From Variovorax sp. J22P240 (GTDB lineage: Bacteria; Pseudomonadota; Gammaproteobacteria; Burkholderiales; Burkholderiaceae_C), in contig NZ_JASZYR010000003.1 of assembly GCF_030316855.1 (NCBI RefSeq), forward strand, positions 1 to 64,000: a stretch of 64,000 nt of DNA. The letters run 5' to 3'. Below are positions 9,030 to 19,117 of the stretch, in pieces. Made by a program: the position numbers and the translations under genes. The notes beneath the pieces were generated by a model that worked only from the letters and a program-made list of their open reading frames with translations, had not been told where the DNA came from and searched no databases. Numbering within the stretch: the stretch's first letter is position 1; the number at the start of each line of letters is the position of its first letter.

Positions 9030-10621
9030 TTCATCTCAGCGGCATGGACGCATCGTTCCTGCACCTCGAAACCCCCGAGTCACCGATGCACGTCGGCAGC
9101 CTGCAGCTGCTCGACCTCCCCGCGGACTACGAAGGCGACTTCGCAGAGGACGCCAAGAAGTACCTGAGCGGCCGCCTGCACCTCGCATCGGTGTTCGTGC
9201 GCAAGCTGGCGATGATGCCATTCGACCTCGCCAACCCCGTCTGGGTGGACGATGACGACCTGGATCTCGAGCACCACATCCATCACGTGATCATGCCGAG
9301 GCCGGGCACGATGGCGCAGCTCGAACGCCTGGTTGGTCGGCTGCATTCGTCGCTGCTCGACCGCAGCCGACCCTTGTGGGAGATCCACATCATCGAGGGC
9401 CTGCAGACGGGCCAGGTGGCGCTCTACAGCAAGATGCACCATGCGGCCATCGACGGCCAGGCCGGCGTCGCCGTGGCGAAGGCACTGTTCGACATCTCGG
9501 AGACGCCATCGGTGGTCAAGGCGCCACGCGCCACGCGCCGGCGTGATTCATCCCAACTCGGCATGGCCGAGCTGGCCAGCGCGGCGCTCAGCAACACGGT
9601 GCAGCAGTACGTCAAGCTCATCCAGTCGATTCCGACCACCGCGAAGGCCATCTCCAGCGTGCTGATGCCGGTGTCCGAGGCCACCGGCAAGCGGACCTTC
9701 GAGTTGCCCAAAGGGGTGAAGACCGCGCCGAAGACGCCGCTCAATGTGTCGATCACCAACCAGCGTTCGTTCGCAGGCCGGTCCGTGCCGCTGGCCGAGA
9801 TCAAGCAGATGGCGAAGGCCGCCAACGTCAGCCTCAACGACGTCGTGCTGGCGATTTGCGCTGGCGCGCTCAAGCGCTATCTGGCGGACTACGGCTGCAG
9901 GCCCGACAAGCCGCTGATGGCGGCGGTGCCGGTGTCGCTGCGCAGCGAGGGCAACACCGACCTCAACAATCAGGTGTCGACGATGCTGGTGAGCCTGGCC
10001 ACCGATATCTCGGACCCGCTCGAAAGGCTCGCGGCCATCCACGAATCGTCTAGCGAAGGCAAGAAGCTCACAGGCAACGTCAAGGCAGCCATACCGATGG
10101 ACTTTCCATCGCTGGGCATGCCCACGATCGTGTCGGGGCTTGCATCACTCTATGGGCGCTCGGGCCTGGCCGACAAGCTGCCGCCGATCGCCAACGTGGC
10201 GATCTCGAACGTGCCGGGGCCTTCCTTCCCGCTCTACTTCGCGGGGGCCAGGCTGGCGACCTACTTCCCGGTGTCGATCCCTGGGCACGGGCTGGCGCTC
10301 AACATGACGGTGCAGAGCTACAACGGCTCGCTCGAATTCGGCCTCACGGCCTGCCGGCGCGCCGTGCCGGACGTGGCGGACCTTGCCGACTACGTCGTGG
10401 CGGAACACAAGAAGCTGTTATCGCTGACCCTTCGACACCACAGCGGCGCGCAGCCAGAGGTCGAGGAGCAAAAGACAGCGCCGCCAGTTGCAACAGCCCC
10501 CTTGAAGCCGCCAGCGAAGCGCAAGCCCGCGGCTAAGAAGCGGGTTGCACCTGCGAAGACAGCTCCGCCAAGATCTCGTAAGACCGCAAGCGGGCTTGGT
10601 GGTCGAACACCTGCGAGGTGA
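9026..10621 (+). CDS. Wax ester synthase / diacylglycerol acyltransferase (WS/DGAT)
   Basis: This 531-residue bifunctional acyltransferase transfers acyl from acyl-CoA to fatty alcohol or diacylglycerol to make storage wax or triacylglycerol. The catalytic HHxxxDG motif is HHAAIDG at residues 138-144. The N-terminus [16 protein letters not shown] and the downstream [16 protein letters not shown] and [16 protein letters not shown] motifs are diagnostic. The last ~55 residues form a Lys/Ala/Pro-rich basic tail not usual in the family. Part of it overlaps, antisense, the end of the convergent LLM gene. It is coupled to the upstream acyl-CoA ligase. Confidence 0.93.
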   Translation: MIHLSGMDASFLHLETPESPMHVGSLQLLDLPADYEGDFAEDAKKYLSGRLHLASVFVRKLAMMPFDLANPVWVDDDDLDLEHHIHHVIMPRPGTMAQLERLVGRLHSSLLDRSRPLWEIHIIEGLQTGQVALYSKMHHAAIDGQAGVAVAKALFDISETPSVVKAPRATRRRDSSQLGMAELASAALSNTVQQYVKLIQSIPTTAKAISSVLMPVSEATGKRTFELPKGVKTAPKTPLNVSITNQRSFAGRSVPLAEIKQMAKAANVSLNDVVLAICAGALKRYLADYGCRPDKPLMAAVPVSLRSEGNTDLNNQVSTMLVSLATDISDPLERLAAIHESSSEGKKLTGNVKAAIPMDFPSLGMPTIVSGLASLYGRSGLADKLPPIANVAISNVPGPSFPLYFAGARLATYFPVSIPGHGLALNMTVQSYNGSLEFGLTACRRAVPDVADLADYVVAEHKKLLSLTLRHHSGAQPEVEEQKTAPPVATAPLKPPAKRKPAAKKRVAPAKTAPPRSRKTASGLGGRTPAR

Positions 10622-11531
10622 TCATCAGTTCGTCCGCACCGGTCCGCTCCACGAATTCCCGGACCTTGGCCTGCACCGTGTCGCGCGAGCCGACGGCCGA
10701 ACAGGACAGCACCGAGTCCAGCAACGCGTTTTCGGCAGGGCCCACGCGCTCGCGATAGCCTTCGACCGGCGGCGGCAGGCGTCCGGGCCGTCCACTGCGC
10801 AGGTTCACGAAGGCCTGCTGCCAGGAGGTCGCACGGAACGCGGCCTCTTCATCCGTCTCGGCGGCGAACACATTGAAGCCGAGCATCACGTAGGGCTTGG
10901 CCAGCTGCGCCGAGGGCTTGAAGGTCTCTCGGTAGATCCGGATCGCCTGCATCAACTGCTGCGGCGCGAAGTGCGAGGCAAAGGCATAGGGCAGGCCCAG
11001 GTGGGCTGCGAGCTGCGCCCCGAAGGTGCTCGAACCGAGAACCCAAACGGGCACCTCGAGTCCCATGCCCGGCACGGCGCGCACCGGCTGCCGGGGCTCC
11101 TTCGACATGAAGTCCATCAGCTCGATGACGTCCTGCGGAAACCGGTCGGCATCGGACTGCAGGTCGCGCCTGAGCGCCTGCGCGGTGCGCTGGTCGGAGC
11201 CCGGGGCGCGGCCGAGGCCGAGGTCGATGCGGCCCGGATAGAGCGACTCCAACGTGCCGAACTGTTCGGCGATGACCAGGGGCGAGTGATTGGGCAGCAT
11301 CACGCCGCCAGCACCGATGCGGATGGTCGACGTGCCGGCACCAATGTAGGCCAGCAGCACGGCCGTGGCCGCGCTCGCGATGCCGGGCATGCCGTGGTGC
11401 TCGGCCAGCCAGTAGCGGCGATAGCCCAGCTTCTCGCCATGCTGCGCCAGGCTGAGCGAATTGCGGAAGGATTGCGCGGCGTCGCCGCCTTCAGTGATGG
11501 GGGAAAGATCGAGGATCGAAAACGGAGTCAT
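10533..11531 (-). CDS. Luciferase-like (LLM class) flavin-dependent oxidoreductase
   Basis: This 332-residue TIM-barrel flavoprotein resembles the YhbW/MsnO8-like single-component subgroup. Visible features are [21 protein letters not shown], the [17 protein letters not shown] segment, [25 protein letters not shown] and [12 protein letters not shown] chose the ATG at 11529-11531, which gives the family N-terminus [10 protein letters not shown]. The substrate is unknown. The 3' end overlaps the WS/DGAT gene by 89 bp on the opposite strand. A divergent PLD-family gene begins 75 bp upstream. Confidence 0.88.
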   Translation of the reverse strand: MTPFSILDLSPITEGGDAAQSFRNSLSLAQHGEKLGYRRYWLAEHHGMPGIASAATAVLLAYIGAGTSTIRIGAGGVMLPNHSPLVIAEQFGTLESLYPGRIDLGLGRAPGSDQRTAQALRRDLQSDADRFPQDVIELMDFMSKEPRQPVRAVPGMGLEVPVWVLGSSTFGAQLAAHLGLPYAFASHFAPQQLMQAIRIYRETFKPSAQLAKPYVMLGFNVFAAETDEEAAFRATSWQQAFVNLRSGRPGRLPPPVEGYRERVGPAENALLDSVLSCSAVGSRDTVQAKVREFVERTGADELMITSQVFDHQARLRSYEILAELSSQVQPAS

Positions 11532-11606
11532 GGCGCTATCTTGGCTCGGATCGCGTCGCTTCAAGCCGCGAAGGGCTATTCGCCCGGCTGCGGGTAGTCT
11601 TGGCAC

Positions 11607-13166
11607 ATGGCACTGCGTTCTTTCAGGCTCCTGGCGGCTCTCTTCATGCTTGCGTTGGTCGGTTGTGGCTCACTTCCCGGCGACGTCCATCGACCGGTCT
11701 CGTACAGCCTGCTGCCCTCACCCGACGAGAGCCCTATCGCGCGGCTTGCGGCGGACCAGTTGCCGGCCGGGGCCCAGTCCGGGTTCAGGCTGCTGCCGCT
11801 GGGCTCGTACGCGCTCGACGCACGGCTGGCGCTGATCCGTCACGCCTCGCGCACGCTCGACCTGCAGTACTACATCTGGGACAACGACGAATCGGGCCGC
11901 GCGGTCTTCGGCGCCTTGAAGGACGCAGCCGAGCGCGGTGTCCGCGTGCGGCTGCTGCTGGACGACCTGAACACCACGAGCGTCGATAAGCTGCTGCAGG
12001 CCCTCTCCAGCGTACCGAACATGGAGATCCGCCTGTTCAACCCCTTCTGTTGTGCGCGCGCGAGCCTGGCGGGACGCATCGCGACGTCGCTGGGCGAACT
12101 TCCCCGGCTCGACCGTCGCATGCACAACAAGCTGTTGATCGCTGACGGCGCGCTTGCGATGATCGGCGGCCGCAACATTTCGGACGAATACTTTGCGCGA
12201 AACCCGGTCGCCAACTTCATCGACCTCGACGCCATCGCGGCGGGGCGCGTGGTGCCGCAACTGGCCATGCACTTCGATCGCTACTGGAACAGCGACGAGT
12301 CCTTTCCCGTGTCGTACTTTTCGAGTTCGCGCGACCCCGGAGTCAATTCCGGCTTGCTGCAGAAGCTGTTGCCGCCGAGCACGGGTCGTATGGAGCTCGA
12401 GCTTCCCGAGAAGGATCTCCTCGAGTTGGAACCCGTCAGCAAGGAACTCCAGGCCAACCAACTGACCCTGGTGGCCGGCCTCGCTTACGCCGTGGCCGAT
12501 CGCCCTTCCAAGCGCTTCCTGCCCCCCGAGGAACTGGAGTCCAGCAGCCTGATGACTGGCGCATTGAGCCAGATGCTCGGTGCCCGCACGGAGCTGGTGG
12601 TGACGTCACCCTATCTCGTCCCGGGCAAGCCCGGCATGAGCGTGCTGCAGAGCCTGCAGCAGAAGGGCGTGCGCATGACACTCGTCACCAATTCGCTACC
12701 CGCCACCGATTCGGCCTTCGTCTATTTCGGCTATGCGCGCTACCGACCCCGCATTGCGAACGCAGGCGTCGAGATCTACGAGGTCAGCGCGAGCACGCCG
12801 CATGGCAACAAGGCCGTGTTCGGCGGCGGCTCCTCGCGCGGCCGCCTGCATGCGAAGCTGGCGGTCATCGACGAGGAAGTCGTGCTGCTGGGATCGCTCA
12901 ACCTCGACCCGCGCTCCGCGCGCAGGAACACGGAACTGGGCGTTGCCGTCGACAGCCCCGAACTGGCGAAGCAGGCGCTGCGCATCGTCGAGGCCATGAA
13001 GGCGGAGGCCTATCGCGTGCGGCCGGAGCCCGAAGGCGGTTCGCTGGCGTGGGTTCCGCCCAACGAGGAAGACGATCAGGCGTTCAATGAAGAGCCGGGC
13101 GTGTCCGCATTGAACGCACTGCAAAGGCTCCTGCTGAATCCGCTCGTGCCCGAAGACCTTCTGTGA
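11607..13166 (+). CDS. Phospholipase D-family lipoprotein (cardiolipin synthase C-like)
   Basis: This 519-residue protein begins with a lipoprotein signal (lipobox LVGC, Cys about residue 21). It carries two HKD catalytic motifs: [18 protein letters not shown] in the first half and [18 protein letters not shown] in the second. This is the layout of ClsC-type cardiolipin synthases/PLD-like transferases. The lipoprotein signal suggests it acts in the periplasm on envelope phospholipids. It stands alone between a divergent flavoprotein and a convergent SHOCT protein. ClsC-like synthase is the best guess, but a secreted phospholipase cannot be excluded. Confidence 0.87.
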   Translation: MALRSFRLLAALFMLALVGCGSLPGDVHRPVSYSLLPSPDESPIARLAADQLPAGAQSGFRLLPLGSYALDARLALIRHASRTLDLQYYIWDNDESGRAVFGALKDAAERGVRVRLLLDDLNTTSVDKLLQALSSVPNMEIRLFNPFCCARASLAGRIATSLGELPRLDRRMHNKLLIADGALAMIGGRNISDEYFARNPVANFIDLDAIAAGRVVPQLAMHFDRYWNSDESFPVSYFSSSRDPGVNSGLLQKLLPPSTGRMELELPEKDLLELEPVSKELQANQLTLVAGLAYAVADRPSKRFLPPEELESSSLMTGALSQMLGARTELVVTSPYLVPGKPGMSVLQSLQQKGVRMTLVTNSLPATDSAFVYFGYARYRPRIANAGVEIYEVSASTPHGNKAVFGGGSSRGRLHAKLAVIDEEVVLLGSLNLDPRSARRNTELGVAVDSPELAKQALRIVEAMKAEAYRVRPEPEGGSLAWVPPNEEDDQAFNEEPGVSALNALQRLLLNPLVPEDLL

Positions 13167-13185
13167 GACATGCGCGGTTGCAGAG

Positions 13186-13563
13186 TCAGGCCAGGGCCTT
13201 GGCCTTCAGCTTCGCGAACTCGTCCTGACTGATCGTTCCGGCATCCAGCAGGGCCTTGGCGTCGGTAATCTGTTCGGCGGGCGACTTGCCGGCCACCTGA
13301 CGGATGTACGCATCGGTGTCGGACTTGGCTCGCTGCATGCTGGCGCGCTGCCGCTCGGCCATGCCCCTGCCGCGCGCGACGATATAGACGATGGCGGTCA
13401 GCCCCGGAAGAAAGATCAACCCGACGAGCCACAGCACCTTGGATCCGCCGCCCAGATCCGGATCTCGAAACATGTCGACAACGATCTGAAAGAGGACAAA
13501 GAGGTATGCCACCATCACGAAGGTCGACAGCATCAGCAGAATCAGATCCCAGAAATTGCTCAT
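13186..13563 (-). CDS. Small membrane protein with PLD-nuclease-N-like helices and SHOCT motif
   Basis: This 125-residue protein has two N-terminal membrane helices (about 5-30 and 42-62, with VDMFRDPDLGGGSKVLWLVGLIFLPGLTAIVYI between) like the PLDc_N/Cardiolipase_N domain. A charged linker follows, then a C-terminal SHOCT motif (EQITDAKALLDAGTISQDEFAKLKAKAL). Such proteins are common and of unknown function; SHOCT is thought to mediate oligomerisation. It converges on the PLD-family gene and lies 32 bp downstream of the antiporter gene on the same strand, so it may be co-transcribed with it. Confidence 0.8.
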   Translation of the reverse strand: MSNFWDLILLMLSTFVMVAYLFVLFQIVVDMFRDPDLGGGSKVLWLVGLIFLPGLTAIVYIVARGRGMAERQRASMQRAKSDTDAYIRQVAGKSPAEQITDAKALLDAGTISQDEFAKLKAKALA

Positions 13564-13595
13564 TTCACATCCTCTCGTAGTTGTCTTGATTGAAC

Positions 13596-15026
13596 CTACA
13601 CAGTGAGCGCGCCGGTCGCGAGCGCGTACAGCGCGACGATCGCCGCGATGGCGAATACGGCGAAGACGATCGTCTCGGGAAAGGTGAAGAGTTGCTTTTT
13701 CTGCTCGCGCCGGGCCAGAAAATAGAGGAAGGTTCCGGGCGCGTAGAGCACCGCCGACAACAGCAGGTACTTCGCCCCGCCTGCGTACAGCATGCCTGCG
13801 GCATAGACGACGGCGATCGCGCCGCGCACCCGATCGACCGAGCGACTTCGCTCATCGGGCGCGTAGGTCTCGCCGGTCCATGCGAGCTTGAAGCCGTACG
13901 CCGCGACAAGCAGATATGGAATGAGCGTCATCGAGCTGGTCATCTTCAGCGCCAGCGTGAAGGCGTACTCGGCAAACCAGGTGACGAGCAGGAAGACCTG
14001 GATGACTATGTTCGTCAGCCACAGCGCGGCTGCGGGGGTTCCGTTCTTGTTTTCGCCGGCGAGAAAGCTCGGCATCGTCTTGTTCTTGGCCGCCGAGTGC
14101 AGGACCTCCGCAGCCAGCAGAGACCAGGAAAGGTAGTTGCCGAGGATCGAGATGAGCAGCCCGATACTGATGAACACCAGGCCCCAGGGTCCGACGATGG
14201 ACGCCATCACGCCGGCCATCGCCGGGGTGGGGAGCGCCGCGAGATCGGGACGCAGCAGCACGCCGTAGGAGAGCATGGTGACCATGATCAGCAGGCACAG
14301 CACACCCAGGAAGCCGAGCACGGTGGCAATGCCCACGTCCTCCCGCTTCTTCGCATAGCGCGAGTAGACGCTGGCCCCTTCGATGCCGACGAACACGAAC
14401 ACCGTGACCAGCATCGTGTTGCGGACCTGGCCGGCGAGGCTCGACAGGGTCTGCTCTTCGCCGCCCCAGAAGTTCATCGCGAAGATGTCCGCCTTGAATC
14501 CGGCGATGGCGAAGAAGATGAAGACAGCGATCGGCACGATCTTCGCGACGGTGGCGATGGTGTTCAGCGCAGCCGCCTCCTTCACGCCGCGCAGGATCAG
14601 GACGTGCACCGCCCACAGCAGGACCGATGCGGACACGATCGCCACAGCGGTCGTCCCGTCGCCGAAGACCGGGAAGAACTGGCCCAGCGTCGCCTTGATC
14701 AGCACGAGGCAGGCGACATCGGCGAGGCAGCAGCCGATCCAGTAGCCCACCGCCGACGCAAAGCCGAGATAGTTGCCGAAACCTTCCTTGGCGTAGGCAT
14801 AGATGCCCGTGTCGAGATCGGGCCGTCGCCGGGACAGGGTCTGGAACACGAACGCCAGCATCAGCATGCCGGTGCCGGCAATGGCCCAGGCGATCAACGC
14901 ACCCAGGCCGCCGGTCGAACGCCCGAAGGCCGACGGCACGGCAAAGATGCCTGAACCGATCATCGAGCCGACGACAAGGGCCGTGAGTGCGCCGCGCGAG
15001 AGTTGCTGGTCCTGGGGGGTGGTCAT
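13596..15026 (-). CDS. APC-family basic amino acid antiporter (arginine/ornithine type)
   Basis: This 476-residue inner-membrane transporter has about 12 helices. The N-terminal helix signature LVVGSMIGSGIFAVPSAFG is the substrate-binding GSGIF motif of the APC superfamily. Downstream segments (LDTGIYAYAKEGFGNYLGF, GIEGASVYSRYAKKREDVG, GNYLSWSLLAAEVLHSAAK) are those of the ArcD/YcaM-like arginine:ornithine or lysine antiporters. Substrate is inferred from family resemblance only. It is divergent from the carbonic anhydrase gene with a 209-bp shared gap that holds no further gene. Confidence 0.87.
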   Translation of the reverse strand: MTTPQDQQLSRGALTALVVGSMIGSGIFAVPSAFGRSTGGLGALIAWAIAGTGMLMLAFVFQTLSRRRPDLDTGIYAYAKEGFGNYLGFASAVGYWIGCCLADVACLVLIKATLGQFFPVFGDGTTAVAIVSASVLLWAVHVLILRGVKEAAALNTIATVAKIVPIAVFIFFAIAGFKADIFAMNFWGGEEQTLSSLAGQVRNTMLVTVFVFVGIEGASVYSRYAKKREDVGIATVLGFLGVLCLLIMVTMLSYGVLLRPDLAALPTPAMAGVMASIVGPWGLVFISIGLLISILGNYLSWSLLAAEVLHSAAKNKTMPSFLAGENKNGTPAAALWLTNIVIQVFLLVTWFAEYAFTLALKMTSSMTLIPYLLVAAYGFKLAWTGETYAPDERSRSVDRVRGAIAVVYAAGMLYAGGAKYLLLSAVLYAPGTFLYFLARREQKKQLFTFPETIVFAVFAIAAIVALYALATGALTV

Positions 15027-15235
15027 GCCGGGTCAGTGGCTTTTGCATCTGTCGCCATAAGGGTCTCCTGTGTCGATGTCCCTTGGACAGGCGCGACTTA
15101 GCATCATTGGCGTTCGTCTCTTTGTCAAGCCAGCAACCGAGCGAACCAACGCACGGCCGGCGCAGTTGTCGTTGCTGGATTTTTTGCCTGGCTGCGCAGA
15201 TGATCGAGTCCCTCGCACCTTGCAAAGGACCTCCC

Positions 15236-15982
15236 ATGGAATCAATCAAGGGTTGCTGCGCGACGGCGCATGCCCAGAACAACGGTCGGCGCGCATGGTT
15301 GAAGGCAGGAATGAGTGCAGGCGCCGTCGCACTCGTCGCAGGCACGGGATCCAACGCCCATGCTGCCTCCTGGACCCAGGCCGAGCGGGATGCGCTGACG
15401 CCCGACAGAGTGATCGAGATGATGAAGAGGGGGAACGGACGCTTTCGTTCCGGCAAGATGCATGCGCAGGACTTTCTTGCACAGAAGCGAGCCAGTGCCC
15501 CGGGCCAGTTTCCTGCAGCGGTCATCCTCAGTTGCATCGACTCTCGCTCACCCGCCGAGATTATTTTCGACATGGGGATCGGGGACACCTTCAACGCGCG
15601 CATCGCAGGCAACATCGCCAACAACGACCTGATCGGCAGCCTGGAGTTCGCATGCGCGGCTGCGGGCGCGAAGGTGGTCCTGGTGATGGGACACACCGCC
15701 TGCGGCGCGATCAAGGGCGCCATCGACAACGTGCAACTGGGCAACCTGACGGGGCTGCTGGAGACCATCAAGCCAGCGGTCGCGGCAACTTCCTACACGG
15801 GCGACCGGTCCAGCAAGAACGATGCGTTCGTCGATGCGGTGGCGCGTACCAACGTGCAGCAGACCATCGACACGATACGCCGCGTCAGCCCCATCCTGGT
15901 GGACCTGGAGAAAAAGGGCCGGATCAAGATCGTCGGGTCGATGTACGACCTGCGCAACGGCGCGGTGACCTTTCTGGGCTAG
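15236..15982 (+). CDS. Exported beta-carbonic anhydrase
   Basis: This 248-residue zinc enzyme hydrates CO2. The zinc ligands are in CIDSR (Cys, Asp/Arg pair) and MGHTACGAIKGA (His, Cys), with the fold signature FNARIAGNIANNDLIGSLEFA between. Residues 18-45 form a signal with GRRAWLKAGMSAGAVALVAG, a twin-arginine-like motif, and an AHA cleavage site, so the enzyme is predicted to be periplasmic. I chose the ATG at 15236 because AAAGGA lies 7 bases upstream; an in-frame ATG at 15200 is the alternative. It is divergent from the amino acid antiporter. Confidence 0.9.
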   Translation: MESIKGCCATAHAQNNGRRAWLKAGMSAGAVALVAGTGSNAHAASWTQAERDALTPDRVIEMMKRGNGRFRSGKMHAQDFLAQKRASAPGQFPAAVILSCIDSRSPAEIIFDMGIGDTFNARIAGNIANNDLIGSLEFACAAAGAKVVLVMGHTACGAIKGAIDNVQLGNLTGLLETIKPAVAATSYTGDRSSKNDAFVDAVARTNVQQTIDTIRRVSPILVDLEKKGRIKIVGSMYDLRNGAVTFLG

Positions 15983-15983
15983 C

Positions 15984-16032
15984 GATGTTCATCGCGATGC
16001 CCGAAAGGGCAAATGTTGCTGCACCTTCGGGC
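15984..16032 (+). other. Stem-loop cluster after the carbonic anhydrase gene
   Basis: Directly after the stop codon a 6-bp stem with a TT loop (GCGATG-TT-CATCGC) is followed by TGCCC-GAAA-GGGCA (15998-16011). The GCCCGAA arm (15999-16005) is also perfectly complementary to TTCGGGC at 16026-16032, so two mutually exclusive foldings are possible. No U-tract follows. It may be a processing or termination signal. Confidence 0.35.
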
Positions 16033-16090
16033 AATCGCCATGCATGCATCCGGTGCCATGATTTTCGAACCTGATGAAAGAGATCGACCC

Positions 16091-16546
16091 ATGACAACGA
16101 CGACGCAACTTCTTTCCCGCTTCGCGGCCTTCGCACTGGCCCTCTTGCTTGCAGCCTGTGCTTCACCGGGTTCGCAGTCGGGTTCGATGGCTGTGCGGCA
16201 AGGCGTGATCGAGCAGATCACTCCGACACAGATCCGAAGCTCGCATCACACGGGCGTCGGGGCGGTCCTCGGCGGCCTCACGGGCGTCGGCCTCGGCAGC
16301 CTGATCGGCGGAGGCACTGGGCGCGATGTAGCCATGGTCGTCGGCGCCATCGGCGGCACGATGGCCGGGGCCGAGGTCGCAAGAAGGTATGACCAGCCCG
16401 TGGCCGGCCAGGAGATCTTCGTCCGCACGACCAGCGGCGTTCTGGTCGAAGTGACGCAGCCAGCCACGCCGGGCCTTCGCGTGGGGCAGCGCGTCTACAT
16501 CGAAGGTCAGGGCGACGCCGCTCGCGTCATCCCGCAGGCGCAATGA
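16091..16546 (+). CDS. Glycine-zipper outer-membrane lipoprotein (SlyB/Pcp-like)
   Basis: This 151-residue lipoprotein has a signal peptide with lipobox LAAC (Cys at about 24). A glycine-zipper double helix follows at about 52-95 (GVGAVLGGLTGVGLGSLIGG, VVGAIGGTMAGAEVA), then a small beta-rich tail (GQEIFVRTTSGVLVEVTQP, GLRVGQRVYI). This is the arrangement of SlyB/Pcp/17-kDa antigen proteins, which stabilise the outer membrane. I started at the ATG at 16091, which yields the signal peptide. It stands in the same orientation between the carbonic anhydrase and the SLC13 transporter. Confidence 0.86.
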   Translation: MTTTTQLLSRFAAFALALLLAACASPGSQSGSMAVRQGVIEQITPTQIRSSHHTGVGAVLGGLTGVGLGSLIGGGTGRDVAMVVGAIGGTMAGAEVARRYDQPVAGQEIFVRTTSGVLVEVTQPATPGLRVGQRVYIEGQGDAARVIPQAQ

Positions 16547-16655
16547 CTTGATCGCGCGCCGGAGCGCATCGGGCACATCAAGACCGCCATGAAGCACGCC
16601 AGAATCCGCAAAAGCATCGCGTCCCCGGTGCCATGAGCGGAAACGGGTCCGAGCC

Positions 16656-18479
16656 ATGACCTACCAGCTCGGCGTGGTGCTGGCCCTTCTCGCCGGCGCG
16701 ATCACGATGTTTGCGATCAACCGGCCACGCACCGACGTGGTCGCGCTCATCATGATGGCCGCATTGCCGTTCACCGGAGTGGTTAGCATGCAGGAGGTAC
16801 TGGCCGGCTTTGCGGACCCCAACGTCGTGCTGATCGCGTTGTTGTTCGTGATCGGCCAGGGCCTCGTGCGTACCGGCGTGGCGCGGCGCCTGGGCGACCT
16901 GCTGGTGGTCCGTGCAGGGCCGAACGAGACACGGCTCATCGCACTGCTGATGGTGATCGTCGCCGGCGTAGGCTCGGTGATGAGCTCGACGGCAGTGGTC
17001 GCGATCTTCGTTCCCATCGTGCTGCGCATCGCGAGCAACACCGGCATCGCAGCACGGCGACTGATGATGCCGCTCAGCGTCGCCGCACTGATCAGCGGCA
17101 CGCTGACGCTGGTCGCGACAACGCCCAACCTGTTGATTCATGGCGAGCTCGTGCGCGAGGGATTCAACGGCTTTCACTTCTTCAGCTTCACGCCTTTCGG
17201 TTTGCCGTTGCTGGTGATGGCCATCACCTACATGCTGCTCACGCGACGCTGGCTGGCGGGGCCGGAAGGCCCGGCGATTCCGCCCAGCAGGCGGACCGGG
17301 CTCGGCCACTGGATCGAGGAATACGCATTGGCCGGGCGGGAGTATCGCTTTCGGGTCGCCCCGCACTCGCCCGCCGTGGGCCAGATGCTCGACGAGCTCG
17401 AACTGGAGGATGTGCCCGGCGTCAACGTGCTCGCGATCGAACGCAGCGTTCGCTTCACCCGCAGCCTGCTGTCGCCGGGCACGCGGCTCGAGGCGGGCGA
17501 CGTGCTGTTCGTCGACGTATCCAATCCGGCCGCGAACATCGACGACCTGAGCCGTCGGCTCGCGCTGGAAAGAGTTCCGCTGGCCGGTGCCTACTTCTCG
17601 GAGCATGCGCAGGACATCGGCATGGCCGAAGTGCTGGTGCCGCCCGGCTCCAATCTGATCGGCAAGACAGTGGTCGAGTCGCGCCTGCGCGCCACCCACG
17701 ATGTGTCCGTCATCGGACTGAAGCGCGGCAGCGAGCCTGTGGCCGCGGACCGTGTTCTTTCCGTTCCGCTGAAGGCTGGCGACACCCTGCTGGTGGTCGG
17801 CATCTGGAAGGCCATCCGCAAGCTCAAGTCGGACATGGATCTCGTCATCTTCAACCTGCCGGCGGAATTCGACGAGATCGCGCCGGCGGCGGCACGCGCG
17901 CCTTTCGCGCTGTTCTCGCTTGCGCTGGTCGTGGCCTTCATGGTCACCGGCGTCTTGCCGAACGTGCAGGCCGCGCTCATAGGCTGCCTGCTGATGGGGC
18001 TGTTCGGCTGCATGGATCTTTCCACCGCCTACCGCTCCATCTACTGGCAGAGCCTTCTGCTGATCGTCGGCATGCTGCCCTTTTCGCTTGCATTGCAGCG
18101 GACCGGCGGGGTCGACCTGGCGGCACAGATGCTGCTGGAACTGGTCGGCGAAGCCAGCCCACGCGCAGTGCTGGCGTCCATCTTCGTGGTCACCTCGGTG
18201 CTGGGCATGTTCATTTCCAACACGGCCACGGCCGTGCTGATGGCGCCGGTCGCCCTGGCTGTCGCCAAGCATCTGCAGGCGTCACCCTACCCCTTCGCCA
18301 TGATGGTGGCACTGGCGGCTTCGGCCGCCTTCATGACGCCGGTGTCGTCGCCCGTCAATACGCTCGTGGTGGGACCGGGCGACTACAGCTTCATGGACTT
18401 CGTGCGCATCGGCGTGCCGCTCGTCCTTCTGACGCTGATCGTGAGCGTGCTGCTCGTCCCGTGGCTGCTGCCCCTGTAG
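16656..18479 (+). CDS. SLC13/DASS-family permease with two RCK_C (TrkA-C) domains
   Basis: This 607-residue anion transporter has hydrophobic blocks at about 5-200 and 405-605 flanking a soluble insert at about 220-390. The insert holds two TrkA-C/RCK_C domains (for example VPGVNVLAIERSVRFTR and VPLKAGDTLLVVG), and the permease has SLC13-type hairpin motifs (VGSVMSSTAVVAIFVP; FISNTATAVLMAPVAL; TPVSSPVNTLVVGPG). Related proteins move sulfate, dicarboxylates or other divalent anions. The ATG overlaps the stop of an eight-codon ORF (16633-16659), probably by chance. It converges on ssb. Confidence 0.87.
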   Translation: MTYQLGVVLALLAGAITMFAINRPRTDVVALIMMAALPFTGVVSMQEVLAGFADPNVVLIALLFVIGQGLVRTGVARRLGDLLVVRAGPNETRLIALLMVIVAGVGSVMSSTAVVAIFVPIVLRIASNTGIAARRLMMPLSVAALISGTLTLVATTPNLLIHGELVREGFNGFHFFSFTPFGLPLLVMAITYMLLTRRWLAGPEGPAIPPSRRTGLGHWIEEYALAGREYRFRVAPHSPAVGQMLDELELEDVPGVNVLAIERSVRFTRSLLSPGTRLEAGDVLFVDVSNPAANIDDLSRRLALERVPLAGAYFSEHAQDIGMAEVLVPPGSNLIGKTVVESRLRATHDVSVIGLKRGSEPVAADRVLSVPLKAGDTLLVVGIWKAIRKLKSDMDLVIFNLPAEFDEIAPAAARAPFALFSLALVVAFMVTGVLPNVQAALIGCLLMGLFGCMDLSTAYRSIYWQSLLLIVGMLPFSLALQRTGGVDLAAQMLLELVGEASPRAVLASIFVVTSVLGMFISNTATAVLMAPVALAVAKHLQASPYPFAMMVALAASAAFMTPVSSPVNTLVVGPGDYSFMDFVRIGVPLVLLTLIVSVLLVPWLLPL

Positions 18480-18492
18480 CAGCTCGCGCAAA

Positions 18493-18996
18493 TCAGAACG
18501 GAATGTCGTCGTCCATGTCGTCGAAACCTGACGACGACTTGGCCGGTGCCTGGCGTGGCGCGGGAGCAGGTGCGCGGGGTGCCGCTGCAGGCGGGCGCGA
18601 ATAGCCGCCACCTTGCGAGTAGCCGCCGTCATCATCACCGCCCGATGGGCCGCCCTGGCCCTGGCGGCTGCCGAGCATCTGCATCTGGTCGACGCGGATA
18701 TCGGTCGCGTACTTCTCGACGCCGTCCTTGTCCGTGTACTTCCGCGTGCGGATCTGGCCTTCGACGTAGATCTGCGAACCCTTGCGCAGGTACTGCGCGG
18801 CGATTTCGGCGAGGCGGCCGTTGAACACGAGGCGGTGCCACTCGGTGGCCTCGCGCATTTCGCCGCTTTGCTTGTCCTTCCACTTGTCGGTGGTGGCCAG
18901 GGTCGCGTTGCACACCTGATCTCCGCTCGGGAACGTGCGTGTTTCCGGATCGCGTCCGAGGTTGCCGACGAGGATGACTTTATTGACCGATGCCAT
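18493..18996 (-). CDS. ssb: Single-stranded DNA-binding protein
   Basis: This 167-residue SSB has an OB-fold at 1-112 ([53 protein letters not shown]). A disordered Gly/Gln/Ala/Pro-rich linker and the acidic tip DDMDDDIPF follow; the tip binds partner repair proteins. Family length and tip are normal. It binds ssDNA as a tetramer in replication, repair and recombination. The gene is transcribed alone towards the SLC13 gene, with only 13 bp between the two stop codons. Confidence 0.97.
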   Translation of the reverse strand: MASVNKVILVGNLGRDPETRTFPSGDQVCNATLATTDKWKDKQSGEMREATEWHRLVFNGRLAEIAAQYLRKGSQIYVEGQIRTRKYTDKDGVEKYATDIRVDQMQMLGSRQGQGGPSGGDDDGGYSQGGGYSRPPAAAPRAPAPAPRQAPAKSSSGFDDMDDDIPF

Positions 18997-19117
18997 ATGC
19001 GCTGCCCCTGAAATATCAGAAGTCCAAGAAAACGAAGGATTGAACCAACAAGTCTACCTCGCCGAGCCGGCACGACGTATAGGCATCGTCCACCCCGACT
19101 GGATCAGGGAGCCCCGC

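Noticed and set aside
13852..15771. 639-codon open frame on the minus strand
   Set aside because: It is out of frame with the amino acid antiporter and antisense to the carbonic anhydrase, both of which have clear family motifs.
16633..16659. Eight-codon ORF overlapping the SLC13 start (ATGA)
   Set aside because: Too short to judge, with no clear ribosome binding site and no regulatory codon run; probably chance.
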